A DNA stretch of 64,000 nucleotides from Lysobacteraceae bacterium CU05-9. Its GTDB lineage: Bacteria > Pseudomonadota > Gammaproteobacteria > Xanthomonadales > Xanthomonadaceae. Position 1 is the stretch's first letter. Each line of letters starts with the position of its first letter. Both the position numbers and the translations under genes were made by a program. This document shows positions 22,112 through 31,780 of the stretch, piece by piece. A model generated the notes under the pieces. The model did no database searches and was not told the origin of the DNA. It was given only the letters and a program-made list of their open reading frames with translations. Location: assembly GCA_007556525.1 (NCBI GenBank), contig SWJS01000001.1, forward strand, positions 464,346 to 528,345, read 5' to 3'.

Positions 22112-22117
22112 TATAAT
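22112..22117 (+). promoter_or_regulatory. Candidate -10 element for the sucA operon
   Basis: A perfect TATAAT lies in the 100-bp gap between the roxA and sucA genes, 67 bp before the sucA start. I see no good -35 at 16-18 bp, so it may depend on an activator, or may not be used. Confidence 0.4.
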
Positions 22118-22184
22118 TGCGGTTCTGTATGTTGCATCGCAGAATTCCCTCTAACAACTACAACAGTGACCGCAAATTTAAGAC

Positions 22185-25055
22185 GTGGACAGTCTACTCA
22201 AGCAGTTTCAGCAAACTTCGCAGCTCGGCAGCAATGCCGCCTTCATTGACGAATTGTACGAGTCCTACCTAGTCGACCCCGACTCTGTAGATCCCCAATG
22301 GAAGACCTACTTCGACAGCCTCAAAGGCCGCGAAGCCGGTGATATTCCCCACTCTGCCGTAATTGCAGAAGTCTCCGCCGCCGCGAAGTCCAAAGGAAGT
22401 GCGCAGTCGGCTGTGGGCTCCCCCGCCGGTGCCGCGAATGCGACCGGTGAAGATGCATCCCAATACAATGTTGGCCGCTTGATTCACGCCTACCGTGCGC
22501 GTGGCCATCTTTTTGCAGACATTGACCCGCTGGGTCTTTGGAAAAATTCCGAGGAGCGCGAACTGGCGCTCGGCACGCACAACCTCTCCGAAGCGGATCT
22601 GGAAACGGAATTTGCGACGGGCGGGGTTTCCGGCAAGGAACGCATGAAGCTGCGTGAACTCGTTGATTTCATGAAGAAGACGTATACCGGTTCCATCGGT
22701 GCCGAGATCATGCATATCGACGATCCGGATCAGCGTTTTTGGTTGATTGAACAAATGGAGAACGGTGGCGGTCAAGGCCGATACCAGCGCACTGCTGAGC
22801 AGAAGAAGCGCATTCTCGAGCGTTTGATTGCCGCTGATGGTCTCGAGCGTTATCTCGGTACCAAGTATGTTGGCCAGAAGCGTTTCTCGCTTGAAGGCGG
22901 CGACGCACTGATCCCAATGATGGATAACATCATCCAACGCGCCGGCACGAAGGGCGTCAAGGACATCGTCATTGGCATGGCTCACCGTGGTCGTTTGAAT
23001 GTCCTCGTGAACACCTTGGGCAAGCCACCTCGCCGTTTGTTCGACGAGTTCGAAGGCAAGTTTGAACACGACGAACGCGCTGTTGCCGGCGACGTGAAAT
23101 ATCACATGGGCTTCTCGGCTGACATCGGCACGGACGCAGGTCCCGTGCACTTGGCGTTGGCGTTTAACCCATCACACCTGGAAATCGTTAACCCAGTCGT
23201 CGCAGGTTCGGTACGTTCGCGTCAGGACCGCCGTGGCGAAAATGGTGTAAAGCAAGTTTTGCCAATCCTGATTCACGGTGACGCGGCGTTTGCCGGTCAA
23301 GGCGTGAACATGGAGTTGTTCCAGATGTCGCAAGCCCGTGGTTTTAAGGTCGGTGGCACGGTGCACATCGTGATCAACAACCAGATCGGTTTTACGACTT
23401 CGTATACCGAAGACGCACGTTCGACGCCTTACTGTACAGACGTTTCGAAGATGGTCAGCGCACCGGTCTTCCATGTCAACGGTGATGATCCGGAAGCTGT
23501 CATGTTCGTTGCAGAGTTGGCATTGGACTACCGCGAAAAGTTTAACCGCGACGTCGTCATCGATCTCGTGTGCTACCGCCGTAACGGTCATAACGAAGCA
23601 GACGAGCCGGCGGCAACGCAACCGGTCATGTACCGCATCATCCGTGCGCACAAGCGTCCGAATGAGTTGTATGCGCAGTCGTTGATTGAGCAAGGTGTTT
23701 TGACGGATGCTGAATTCAAGCAAATGTCGGACGCATACCGCGACCTGCTTGATAAGGGTGAATTGACCACAACGGTTGTCGAAGATCACCACGACGAATT
23801 CGACATCGACTGGAAGCCTTACATCGAAGGCAATGCACTCGACAAGTTCGATGCGTCCGTTGATAAGGCGAAGCTCGTTGAACTGGGTACGGTCATCAAC
23901 GCAGTTCCGGATAACATTTCGTTGCATCCGCGCGTTGCGAAAATTTACGAAGACCGTCGCAAAATGACGACCGGTGAGTTGGCGGGTGACTGGGGCTTTG
24001 CCGAAAACTTGGCCTACGCAACATTGATTGACGGTGGCTACAAGCTGCGTCTGGTCGGTCAAGATTGTGGTCGCGGCACCTTCTTCCATCGCCATGCGAT
24101 TTTGCACGAGCAAACGAACGACGAGTACATCCTGCCGTTGCGCCGTTTGGTCAGCAATCCGATTGACGTTACGATCATTGACTCGCTTTTGTCTGAAGAA
24201 GCCGTCATGGCATTCGAATACGGTTATTCAACGACGGATCCAATGACGTTGGATATCTGGGAAGGTCAGTTCGGTGACTTCGCCAACGGTGCGCAAGTCG
24301 TCGTCGATCAGTTCCTGTCGTCGGGTGAAGCGAAGTGGGGTCGCATCAGCGGTCTCGCCCTCTTCCTGCCGCATGGTTACGAAGGTCAAGGTCCGGAGCA
24401 TAGCTCGGCGCGTCTCGAACGTTACCTGCAGTTGTGTGCATTGGACAACATGATCGTCTGCACGCCAACGACGCCGGCACAGGCATTCCACATGATTCGC
24501 CGTCAGATGTTGATGAAGACGCGCAAGCCATTGGTGGTGATGACGCCGAAGTCCCTGCTCCGCCACAAGCTTGCTGTCTCGTCGCTGGATGAAATGGCGA
24601 ACGGTTCGTTCCAGACGGTCATCAGTGACTCGCTGGTTGCGGATACTGCTGCGGCCCGCAAGAAGGTCAAGCGCGTTGTTGTGTGCGGTGGCAAGGTCTA
24701 TTACGACTTGCTGGCAGCCGCCCAAGCACAAGGTATCAAGGATCTCGCCATCGTCCGCGTGGAACAGCTGTATCCGTTCCCACGTGAAGAATTGACGGAA
24801 GAATTGAAGAAGTATCCAGCGGCCAAGGAAGTCATCTGGTGTCAGGAAGAACCGATGAACCAAGGTGCGTACTATCAAATCCGTCATCATCTGAATGCGT
24901 GCAAGTCGGATGCGCAGACGCTCGGTTATGCCGGACGTAAGCGCTCCTCGTCGCCGGCTGTGGGTCACTTGAGTGATCACATCGTTGAGCAGGAAGCGTT
25001 GATCGCCGCAGCATTGACGGGACCGGTGAACGAAGACGACGTCGATGGACATTGA
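22185..25055 (+). CDS. sucA: 2-oxoglutarate dehydrogenase E1 component
   Basis: This thiamine-diphosphate enzyme decarboxylates 2-oxoglutarate and succinylates the lipoyl group of E2. The protein has 956 residues and starts at a GTG (MDSLLKQFQQTSQLGSNAAFIDELY). The usual N-terminal segment includes DPDSVDPQWKTYFDSL. The cofactor region has LIHGDAAFAGQG and VINNQIGFTTS near residues 365-410, and the C-terminal half has VNLEEALMAFE-type and GYEGQGPEHSSARLERYLQL motifs. It is followed by sucB and lpdA in the standard order. Confidence 0.97.
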   Translation: MDSLLKQFQQTSQLGSNAAFIDELYESYLVDPDSVDPQWKTYFDSLKGREAGDIPHSAVIAEVSAAAKSKGSAQSAVGSPAGAANATGEDASQYNVGRLIHAYRARGHLFADIDPLGLWKNSEERELALGTHNLSEADLETEFATGGVSGKERMKLRELVDFMKKTYTGSIGAEIMHIDDPDQRFWLIEQMENGGGQGRYQRTAEQKKRILERLIAADGLERYLGTKYVGQKRFSLEGGDALIPMMDNIIQRAGTKGVKDIVIGMAHRGRLNVLVNTLGKPPRRLFDEFEGKFEHDERAVAGDVKYHMGFSADIGTDAGPVHLALAFNPSHLEIVNPVVAGSVRSRQDRRGENGVKQVLPILIHGDAAFAGQGVNMELFQMSQARGFKVGGTVHIVINNQIGFTTSYTEDARSTPYCTDVSKMVSAPVFHVNGDDPEAVMFVAELALDYREKFNRDVVIDLVCYRRNGHNEADEPAATQPVMYRIIRAHKRPNELYAQSLIEQGVLTDAEFKQMSDAYRDLLDKGELTTTVVEDHHDEFDIDWKPYIEGNALDKFDASVDKAKLVELGTVINAVPDNISLHPRVAKIYEDRRKMTTGELAGDWGFAENLAYATLIDGGYKLRLVGQDCGRGTFFHRHAILHEQTNDEYILPLRRLVSNPIDVTIIDSLLSEEAVMAFEYGYSTTDPMTLDIWEGQFGDFANGAQVVVDQFLSSGEAKWGRISGLALFLPHGYEGQGPEHSSARLERYLQLCALDNMIVCTPTTPAQAFHMIRRQMLMKTRKPLVVMTPKSLLRHKLAVSSLDEMANGSFQTVISDSLVADTAAARKKVKRVVVCGGKVYYDLLAAAQAQGIKDLAIVRVEQLYPFPREELTEELKKYPAAKEVIWCQEEPMNQGAYYQIRHHLNACKSDAQTLGYAGRKRSSSPAVGHLSDHIVEQEALIAAALTGPVNEDDVDGH

Positions 25056-25112
25056 TGAGTTGTTTTTGCAGTAAGAACTAGCCAAAAAATTAAAACAGGA
25101 CCATTCCTAATT

Positions 25113-26339
25113 ATGAGTATCGAAATCAAAGTTCCCGTTCTCCCTGAGTCGGTTTCGGACGCGACCATCGCAACGTGGCACAAGAAGGCCGGTGAATCGG
25201 TCAAGCGCGACGAAAACATCGTGGATCTCGAAACGGATAAGGTTGTTTTGGAAGTTCCGGCGCCAGCAGATGGCGTGATCAAGGAAATCAAGTTCGAAGA
25301 AGGCGCGACCGTGAATTCGCAGCAAGTCATTGCGATTCTGGAAGAAGGCGCAGTTGCCGCTCCTGAAGCACCGGCTGCCGGCGCGGAAGAAGTGAAGCCG
25401 AAGGCTGAAGCGGCCGCGGCCCCTGCTCCAGCGGCTGCGGCACCGGCACCTGCTGCTCCTGCAGCGCCTGCTCCTGCGGCGGCTGGCGTGAACACGCTGC
25501 CACCGGGCGCACGCTTCGAAGCGATCACCTCGGGCACCAACCCGGCTGACGTTCAAGGCACCGGCCGTCGCGGCATGGTCACGAAGGAAGACATCGTGAA
25601 CTTTGCAGCGGGCAAGACGCCAGGGGTCAAGGGCGGCGCACGTCCGGAAGAACGCGTACCGATGACCCGCATGCGCGCACGCATCGCTGAGCGCTTGATG
25701 GAATCGAAGAACTCGATCGCGATGTTGACCTCGTTCAACGAAGTGAACTTGTCGAAGGTCATGGCGATGCGCAAGGCGCTCGGCGAACAGTTCGAGAAGG
25801 ACAATGGCGTGAAGCTTGGCTTCATGAGCTTCTTCGCGAAGGCTGCCGCGAACGCATTGGCGAAGTATCCAATCGTCAACGCATCGGTTGATGGCAACGA
25901 CATCATTTATCACGGTTATGCAGACATCTCGATCGCGGTTTCGACCGATAAGGGTCTGGTCACGCCAGTTCTGCGCTCGGTCGAAAGCATGTCGTTTGCA
26001 GAAATCGAAAAGGCCATCGGCGACTACGCGAAGAAGGCTCGCGACGGTAAGCTGACGCTCGACGATCTGCAGGGTGGTACGTTCACCATCACGAATGGCG
26101 GTACTTTTGGCTCGTTGATGTCGACGCCAATCGTCAACCCGCCACAATCGGCGATCCTGGGCATGCACACGATCAAGGAACGCGCGATTGTCGAGAATGG
26201 TCAAGTCATCGCGGCTCCAATGATGTATCTGGCGATCTCGTACGATCACCGCATCATCGACGGTAAGGACGCGGTGCTGTTCCTGGTCGACATCAAGAAC
26301 CAACTCGAAAATCCGGAGCGCATGCTCCTGGGCATGTAA
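25113..26339 (+). CDS. sucB: Dihydrolipoyllysine succinyltransferase (E2 of 2-OGDH)
   Basis: It transfers the succinyl group from the E1-loaded lipoyl arm to CoA. The 408-residue protein starts with a single lipoyl domain, [15 protein letters not shown], with the lipoylated Lys near residue 43. A long Ala/Pro linker (about 85-128) follows, then a peripheral-subunit-binding domain ([14 protein letters not shown]). The catalytic domain ends with [12 protein letters not shown], the acyltransferase His/Asp motif. The linker, built of repeated AP units, is the only compositionally odd part. Confidence 0.97.
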   Translation: MSIEIKVPVLPESVSDATIATWHKKAGESVKRDENIVDLETDKVVLEVPAPADGVIKEIKFEEGATVNSQQVIAILEEGAVAAPEAPAAGAEEVKPKAEAAAAPAPAAAAPAPAAPAAPAPAAAGVNTLPPGARFEAITSGTNPADVQGTGRRGMVTKEDIVNFAAGKTPGVKGGARPEERVPMTRMRARIAERLMESKNSIAMLTSFNEVNLSKVMAMRKALGEQFEKDNGVKLGFMSFFAKAAANALAKYPIVNASVDGNDIIYHGYADISIAVSTDKGLVTPVLRSVESMSFAEIEKAIGDYAKKARDGKLTLDDLQGGTFTITNGGTFGSLMSTPIVNPPQSAILGMHTIKERAIVENGQVIAAPMMYLAISYDHRIIDGKDAVLFLVDIKNQLENPERMLLGM

Positions 26340-26357
26340 TTGGTAAAAGGAAAACAA

Positions 26358-27800
26358 ATGTCTGAAGTACAACAATTTGATGTCATCGTCATCGGTGGTG
26401 GTCCAGCCGGTTATCACGCAACGATCCGTGCCGCGCAACTCGGTCTGAAGACCGCGTGCGTTGATGCGGCGCTCGGCAAGGACGGTAAGCCTGCCCTCGG
26501 TGGTACGTGCTTGCGCGTCGGTTGTATCCCGTCGAAGGCGCTGCTCGATAGCTCGCGTCAGTTCTGGAATTTGGGACATATTTTTGGTGAGCATGGCATT
26601 ACGACCAAAGACGCGAAGATGGACATCCCAACGATGATTGCCCGCAAGGACAAGATCGTGAAGCAATTCACCGGCGGTATCGCGGCTTTGTTCAAGGCGA
26701 ACAAGGTCAGCCCGTTTTACGGCTTTGGTACGTTGCACAGGGGTAACGTCGTCACCGTCAAGCAACACGATGGCACGGAAGTTTCATTGAAGGCGGCGAA
26801 CGTCATTCTTGCTGCGGGTTCGGATTCGATCGAACTGCCATTCGCGAAGTTTGACGGCGAGTACATCATCGACAACGTCGGTGCATTGGACATCGAAACC
26901 GTGCCGGAGCGCTTGGGCGTGATCGGTGCGGGCGTGATTGGCTTGGAACTGGGTTCGGTCTGGAACCGCCTTGGCTCGAAGGTCACGATTCTCGAAGCGA
27001 TGCCTTCATTCCTGGCTGCTGCAGACGGTGAAGTGTCCAAGCTCGCTGCCCGTGAGTTCAAAAAGCAAGGCCTCGACATCCAACTCGGCGCCAAGGTTTC
27101 GAACGTCGAAATCGTCGGCAAGGGCAAGAAGAAAGAAGTCAAACTGACCTACACCGATGCCAAGGGCGAACAGACGCTCGTCGTTGACAAGCTGCTCGTC
27201 GCAGTTGGTCGTCGTGCGGCAACGAAGGGTCTTTTGGCCGATGATACGGGTGTTAAGGTCAACGAACGCGGCCAGATCGAAGTCGATGATCATTGCCACA
27301 CCGGCGTGAATGGCGTTTGGGCAGTTGGCGATTGCGTCCGCGGTCCGATGCTCGCACACAAGGGCTTTGAGGAAGGCATCGAAGTTGCTGAGTTGATCGC
27401 CGGCCTGCCAGGTCACGTCAATTACGACACGATTCCCTGGATCATTTACACGGAACCTGAAATTGCATGGGTCGGCAAGACCGAAGAGCAGTTGAAGGCT
27501 GACGGTGTTGCATACAAGACCGGTACTTTCCCGTTCGCGGCAATCGGCCGTGCAGTTGCAATGGCTGAGCCAGCAGGCTTCGTCAAGGTGATTGCAGACG
27601 CCGAAACTGATCGCGTGCTGGGCATGCATTTGGTTGGTGCGTTGGTTTCCGAGTTGGTGCACGAAGGTGTGCTGACGATGGAATTCAGCGGTTCGGCGGA
27701 TGATCTGGCGCGTATCTGCCACGCTCACCCAACCATGTCTGAAGCAGTGCATGACGCGGCGATGGCTGTCGCCAAGCGCGCCATTCACAAGGTCAACTGA
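26358..27800 (+). CDS. lpdA: Dihydrolipoyl dehydrogenase (E3)
   Basis: It reoxidises the E2 lipoyl group using FAD and NAD. The start is the ATG at 26358 (MSEVQQFDVIVIGGGPAGYHA), which has AAAGG at 26346-26350 in front. The FAD loop is GGGPAG, the redox-active disulfide lies in GGTCLRVGCIPSKALL, and the NAD loop is GAGVIGLELGS. The C-terminal dimer domain has the catalytic His-Glu pair in HAHPTMSEAVHDA. The length is 480 residues. The downstream antiporter gene overlaps the stop by one base. Confidence 0.97.
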   Translation: MSEVQQFDVIVIGGGPAGYHATIRAAQLGLKTACVDAALGKDGKPALGGTCLRVGCIPSKALLDSSRQFWNLGHIFGEHGITTKDAKMDIPTMIARKDKIVKQFTGGIAALFKANKVSPFYGFGTLHRGNVVTVKQHDGTEVSLKAANVILAAGSDSIELPFAKFDGEYIIDNVGALDIETVPERLGVIGAGVIGLELGSVWNRLGSKVTILEAMPSFLAAADGEVSKLAAREFKKQGLDIQLGAKVSNVEIVGKGKKKEVKLTYTDAKGEQTLVVDKLLVAVGRRAATKGLLADDTGVKVNERGQIEVDDHCHTGVNGVWAVGDCVRGPMLAHKGFEEGIEVAELIAGLPGHVNYDTIPWIIYTEPEIAWVGKTEEQLKADGVAYKTGTFPFAAIGRAVAMAEPAGFVKVIADAETDRVLGMHLVGALVSELVHEGVLTMEFSGSADDLARICHAHPTMSEAVHDAAMAVAKRAIHKVN

Positions 27801-28882
27801 TGCGACTGGCGGGAATCGATTCTTCCAAAGTCGCACCTCTCGCAGCAGCCGTATTTATGGGGCTGTCCATGGCTATGCCAGGACAGCCCTTTCTGTTGGG
27901 GCTGGTTGCGCTTGGATTGTTGGGCAGTGTGCTCGCGGCAGTGCATCACGCTGAAGTGATTGCTCACCGTGTCGGTGAACCGTTCGGAACGTTGGTGCTT
28001 GCACTTGCCGTGACCGTCATCGAAGTGTCGCTGATTGTCTCGATGATGATTGCCGGTGGTGAGAGTACGGCTGCCCTGCCCCGCGACACGATTTTTGCGG
28101 CGGTGATGATCATCCTCAACTTGATTGTGGGTGTGTGCTTGCTGGTCGGTGGACGACGCCATGGTGAGCAGCAGTTTCAGTTGAGCGGCGTGTCGGCTGC
28201 ATTAGCCGTGATCGTCAGCATCGTTATCCTAACGATGGTGTTGCCGAACTTTACGTCGACTGAGCGCGGACCGTATTACTCGCGTTCGCAGTTGAACTTC
28301 ATCGCGATCTTGACGTTGGTGTTGTATGTGGGCTTCACGTTCGTGCAGACGATCCGTCACCGTGATTACTTTTTGCCGCCACCGGATTTGGCTGCCGACG
28401 GTGATCTGCATGCTGAGCCACCATCGACGCGCGATGCGGTCTGGAGCTTTGTGTTCCTGATGATTTCGCTGGTGATTGTTGTTCTCTCAACGAAGCAACT
28501 TTCGCCGACGTTTGAAGCAGGGATTGTTTCCGCCGGTGCACCAAAGAGCGTCATTGGTATTGCGATTGCAGGCTTGGTGTTGTTGCCGGAGATGCTCGCG
28601 GCTGTGCGTGCCGCGTCCGCAAACCGCTTGCAAACCAGCATGAATCTGGCAATGGGCTCCGCGGTTGCTTCGATTGGCTTGACGATTCCGACCGTCGCCG
28701 TTGTTGCGGCCATCATGGATTGGAAGTTGATGATGGGACTCGATGAGAAGTCGACGGTCCTGTTGATGCTGACGATTTTCGTGTCTGTGTTCTCGTTGGG
28801 CACTGGTCGCACGACAGTCTTGCACGGCATCGTCCACGTAGTCCTGTTTATGACGTATTTGTTCCTGAGTATCGTTCCTTGA
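27800..28882 (+). CDS. Ca2+/H+ antiporter-type cation exchanger (ChaA-like)
   Basis: The 360-residue protein consists of about ten or eleven hydrophobic segments arranged in two repeats. HHAEVIAHRVGEPFGTLVLALAVTVIEVSLI is a typical first alpha repeat of ChaA-like CaCA exchangers, and LPEMLAAVRAASANRLQTSMNLAMGSAVASIGLTIP is the second; both carry the acidic residue that binds cation. It should exchange Ca2+ or Na+ for protons. Its ATG overlaps the lpdA stop (TGATG), an odd partner for a TCA-cycle gene, and the following gene starts 4 bp inside its end. Confidence 0.88.
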   Translation: MRLAGIDSSKVAPLAAAVFMGLSMAMPGQPFLLGLVALGLLGSVLAAVHHAEVIAHRVGEPFGTLVLALAVTVIEVSLIVSMMIAGGESTAALPRDTIFAAVMIILNLIVGVCLLVGGRRHGEQQFQLSGVSAALAVIVSIVILTMVLPNFTSTERGPYYSRSQLNFIAILTLVLYVGFTFVQTIRHRDYFLPPPDLAADGDLHAEPPSTRDAVWSFVFLMISLVIVVLSTKQLSPTFEAGIVSAGAPKSVIGIAIAGLVLLPEMLAAVRAASANRLQTSMNLAMGSAVASIGLTIPTVAVVAAIMDWKLMMGLDEKSTVLLMLTIFVSVFSLGTGRTTVLHGIVHVVLFMTYLFLSIVP

Positions 28883-29475
28883 AATCAGTTGCGGTTTATT
28901 GCGGCTCCAATCCGGGGCTGGATGTTGTTTATGCCGATCAGGCGATTGCGTTAGGCCAAGCCATTGCGGCGCGTGGCATGCGGTTGGTGTTCGGCGGTGG
29001 CAATGTCGGTTTGATGGGCATCATTGCAGATGCTGTTTTGCAAAAAAGTGGCGAAGTCATCGGCATCATTCCTCAGCAACTGATGGAATGGGAAGTCGCG
29101 CATACGGGTCTCACCGAATTGGAAGTTGTGTCGAACATGCACGAGCGCAAGATGCGCATGTTTGATCTATCCGATGGTTTCATTGCGATGCCCGGTGGTT
29201 TCGGGACGATGGATGAAATGTTCGAGATGCTGACGTGGCGGCAGATTGGGATTGCGGATAAGCCGTGTGCGTTTTTTAACGTCAATGAATTCTATTCGCC
29301 GCTGGTGCAGATGATGGATCAGATGGTGTCGCAAGGTTTCCTGCATCGCGAGCAGCGCAATGATTTGCATGTCGGTGCGGACATCGATGTGATGCTCGAT
29401 TGGATGGAACGCTACGAACCCGTTAAAGTGGATAAGTGGCTTGACGAAAAGCGTCGTCCGGAGAATTTGCGTTGA
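28879..29475 (+). CDS. LOG/TIGR00730 family Rossmann protein (cytokinin riboside 5'-phosphate phosphoribohydrolase-like)
   Basis: The 198-residue protein has the LOG signature pair: MHERKMRMFDLSDGF, then MPGGFGTMDEMFE. The N-terminal KSVAVYCGSNPG and VFGGGNVGLMG complete the nucleotide-binding Rossmann fold. Family members remove ribose-5-phosphate from cytokinin nucleotides or other nucleotides; the bacterial substrate is often unclear. The start is taken as TTG at 28879, overlapping the antiporter stop by 4 bp, since the first conserved residues follow immediately. Its own stop overlaps the next ATG. Confidence 0.88.
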   Translation: MKSVAVYCGSNPGLDVVYADQAIALGQAIAARGMRLVFGGGNVGLMGIIADAVLQKSGEVIGIIPQQLMEWEVAHTGLTELEVVSNMHERKMRMFDLSDGFIAMPGGFGTMDEMFEMLTWRQIGIADKPCAFFNVNEFYSPLVQMMDQMVSQGFLHREQRNDLHVGADIDVMLDWMERYEPVKVDKWLDEKRRPENLR

Positions 29476-30470
29476 TGTTGGACCAGGAATTTACTGCGTT
29501 TCGAATTCACAGCGATGAGCAAGGCTATCGCAGTGGTTTGGAGTCGATGAAAATCGATGCCTTATCGCCCGGTGAAGTCATCATCCGCAACGAATATTCT
29601 TCGGTGAATTTTAAGGATGCCCTGGCTGGAACTGGCAAAGGCAAAATCCTCCGTAAATTTCCATTGAACGGCGGCATCGATGTCGCTGGCTATGTGGTCG
29701 CGTCGAGTGATCCTGCGTTCAAGGAAGGCGATGCGGTGTTGTGCACGGGTTCGGGCTTAAGCGAAACGCACGATGGCGGTTATGCGCAATATTCGCGTTT
29801 GGATGCAAAGTGGAACATTCCCCTGCCCGCCGGGTTGTCTCTGCGCGAGTCGATGATTCTCGGCACTGCCGGATTCACGGCAGCGTTGGCTTTGTATCGT
29901 ATGCGCGAAAATCGCCAGTCACCCTCGTTAGGCCCTTTGTGCGTCACAGGTGCAACCGGTGGTGTTGGATCGTTGGCGTGCGCGATTTTCAGCAAGGCTG
30001 GGTTCGACGTGCATGCCGTCAGTGGTAAGACGGACCAACATGAGTATCTGCGCTCGTTAGGTGCGTCCGAGATTCTTGATCGTGCTGCGTTGAGCACGAC
30101 GCGTCCGATGGAGTCTGCCCGCTTCGGCGGTGGCTTGGATAACGTTGGCGGGCCGATGCTGGCATCGTTAATCGCTCAGACTGCACCTTACGGCAACGTC
30201 GCCTCCGCTGGCTTGGCGGCGACGGCAGATTTACCGATGACGGTGATGCCTTTCATCATCCGCGGCGTGAGCTTGTTGGGTGTTGCGTCGGCAGGCACGG
30301 CTCGCGATATCCGCGAGGATGTCTGGGCGTTGCTCGCTGACGAGTGGAAGCCGACGCAACTCGATGCGATTGCAACGGATGAAGTGACTTTGGAAGGATT
30401 GCCGGCGGTTTTTGACAAGATGCTATCCGGTGGTTCGCTGGGTCGCACCGTCGTCAAGATCAATCACTGA
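29475..30470 (+). CDS. acuI: YhdH/AcuI family quinone oxidoreductase (acrylyl-CoA reductase-like)
   Basis: A zinc-free medium-chain dehydrogenase of 331 residues. EYSSVNFKDALAGTGKGKI and FPLNGGIDVAGYV are the family N-terminal signatures. The NADPH loop is TGATGGVGSLA, near residue 157, and GGGLDNVGGPMLA follows. Homologues reduce acrylyl-CoA to propionyl-CoA with NADPH; the substrate here is inferred. The ATG at 29475 overlaps the stop of the LOG gene. The end overlaps the convergent aldo/keto reductase by 11 bp. Confidence 0.85.
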   Translation: MLDQEFTAFRIHSDEQGYRSGLESMKIDALSPGEVIIRNEYSSVNFKDALAGTGKGKILRKFPLNGGIDVAGYVVASSDPAFKEGDAVLCTGSGLSETHDGGYAQYSRLDAKWNIPLPAGLSLRESMILGTAGFTAALALYRMRENRQSPSLGPLCVTGATGGVGSLACAIFSKAGFDVHAVSGKTDQHEYLRSLGASEILDRAALSTTRPMESARFGGGLDNVGGPMLASLIAQTAPYGNVASAGLAATADLPMTVMPFIIRGVSLLGVASAGTARDIREDVWALLADEWKPTQLDAIATDEVTLEGLPAVFDKMLSGGSLGRTVVKINH

Positions 30471-31368
30471 TCGCGCAGATCTCACGGATGTGTTCGGGGC
30501 GTGTCGTTCCGAAGATGGCGCTGCTGATTGCAGGGTTTTCCAAAACAAACTCAAAGCACTGCTGAGCCGGCGTCAAATCCGTTCGCTTCAGAAGTTCTTG
30601 CTTGGCTTGTGCACTCGCACGTTGCAATGCTCGTGCGGATGGTTTGAGATTCGCACGCGCCCAATACCAGGCACCGCGCACTGTCGTCGGGCGATATTTC
30701 GCGTTCGGCAGTAAATGACCCTGCGCCAAAACCGTTCCTGCAATAACGCCAAGTCCTGCATTTCGCATCTCATCGATGTACGGTTCGCGATCTTTCGCGA
30801 TGAGGTTGTAATCAATCAGCCCGACATCAAACAAATCGTTGCGCGATGCGATGTACGACATGTCGGCGGGCGTATGAGTGTTGACGCCGACGGCTCGAAT
30901 CACACCGTCGCGCTTTAATTTCTCTAGGGACGTCAGCAGCTCATCCGCCGCATCTTGTTGCGTGAATCCATGCAGGAAGAAGATATCTAAGTATCCGCAT
31001 CCGAGTCGCTTAATGGATTCGTTGATGGACTGACGGATATGATGCGGCGAAAAATCTTTTTTCTCGCGAGTCAGCAACCGCATCGGCGAACCGGCGGCGC
31101 TGAGTGTTCCACCTTTGGAAGACAGCACCCATTGATCGCGTGGTACGTCGGAGAAAAGCTGCTTCAAGCACTTTCCGAGTCGCGGTTCCGCATTGAATCC
31201 GGAGTAGTTCGCGCCGGTATCAACGAAGCGAATCCCCTCCTCCATCGCCGTGCGCAACACGTTCAATGCATCGCGCTCATTGAACAGGCGATCACCCCAA
31301 AAACCCGACGCACCAAAGCCAATCTCCGTGACCTCAATGCCTGTCGAGCCGAGCAATCGCTTGCGCAT
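30460..31368 (-). CDS. Aldo/keto reductase
   Basis: A TIM-barrel NADPH oxidoreductase of about 302 residues. GIRFVDTGANYSGFNAEPRLGK carries the catalytic Asp and Tyr, LSSKGG holds the catalytic Lys, and YLDIFFLHGF the His region. The first segment [19 protein letters not shown] is typical. The ATG at 31368 shares a base with the stop of the yjdM gene (TGATG), favouring it over the TTG one codon earlier. The natural substrate is not known. It ends 11 bp inside the convergent acuI gene. Confidence 0.9.
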   Translation of the reverse strand: MRKRLLGSTGIEVTEIGFGASGFWGDRLFNERDALNVLRTAMEEGIRFVDTGANYSGFNAEPRLGKCLKQLFSDVPRDQWVLSSKGGTLSAAGSPMRLLTREKKDFSPHHIRQSINESIKRLGCGYLDIFFLHGFTQQDAADELLTSLEKLKRDGVIRAVGVNTHTPADMSYIASRNDLFDVGLIDYNLIAKDREPYIDEMRNAGLGVIAGTVLAQGHLLPNAKYRPTTVRGAWYWARANLKPSARALQRASAQAKQELLKRTDLTPAQQCFEFVLENPAISSAIFGTTRPEHIREICAISD

Positions 31369-31709
31369 CAATCGACCTTGCGGACGTATTCGGACTTAAG
31401 TTGCATCGAGCCAAAACCATCAATCTTGCAATCAATGTCGTGATCACCATCGATGATACGGATGCGCTTGACCTTCGTCCCGACCTTGACCGAACTCGAG
31501 GATCCCTTGATCTTCAGATCCTTGATGACGACAACCGAATCGCCGTCCTGGAGCAAGTTTCCGTTCGCATCCCGCACTTCACGTGCACCTTCGGGCGCCA
31601 GCGTCGACGCGAACGTAAACTCATGCGCACATTCCGGACAAATCAACAGTTCACCATCCTCATAAACATATTCGGATTGGCATTCAGGGCACTTCGGCAA
31701 ATTACTCAT
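31368..31709 (-). CDS. yjdM: Zinc-ribbon protein YjdM (formerly PhnA)
   Basis: The 113-residue protein has a zinc ribbon [25 protein letters not shown] at residues 8-32, then an SH3-like part with [20 protein letters not shown] and [15 protein letters not shown]. This is the YjdM/PhnA family; despite the old name, it is not the phosphonoacetate hydrolase. The function is unknown. It is translationally coupled with the downstream aldo/keto reductase. Confidence 0.92.
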   Translation of the reverse strand: MSNLPKCPECQSEYVYEDGELLICPECAHEFTFASTLAPEGAREVRDANGNLLQDGDSVVVIKDLKIKGSSSSVKVGTKVKRIRIIDGDHDIDCKIDGFGSMQLKSEYVRKVD

Positions 31710-31726
31710 ACAAACGATTATCCCAG

Positions 31727-31761
31727 CAAAAAGCCCGCCATGCCTCAGACACAGCGGGCTT
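31727..31761 (-). terminator. Rho-independent terminator after acnB
   Basis: On the minus strand AAGCCCGC pairs with GCGGGCTT (plus arms 31731-31738 and 31754-31761), followed by a T-run formed by AAAAA at 31728-31732. It separates acnB from yjdM. Confidence 0.88.
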
Positions 31762-31780
31762 CGTTAAAGCAAACAACTAA

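Noticed and set aside
25107-26768. Minus-strand open frame opposite sucB and lpdA
   Set aside because: It spans two real genes, has an Arg-rich shadow composition and no ribosome-binding site.
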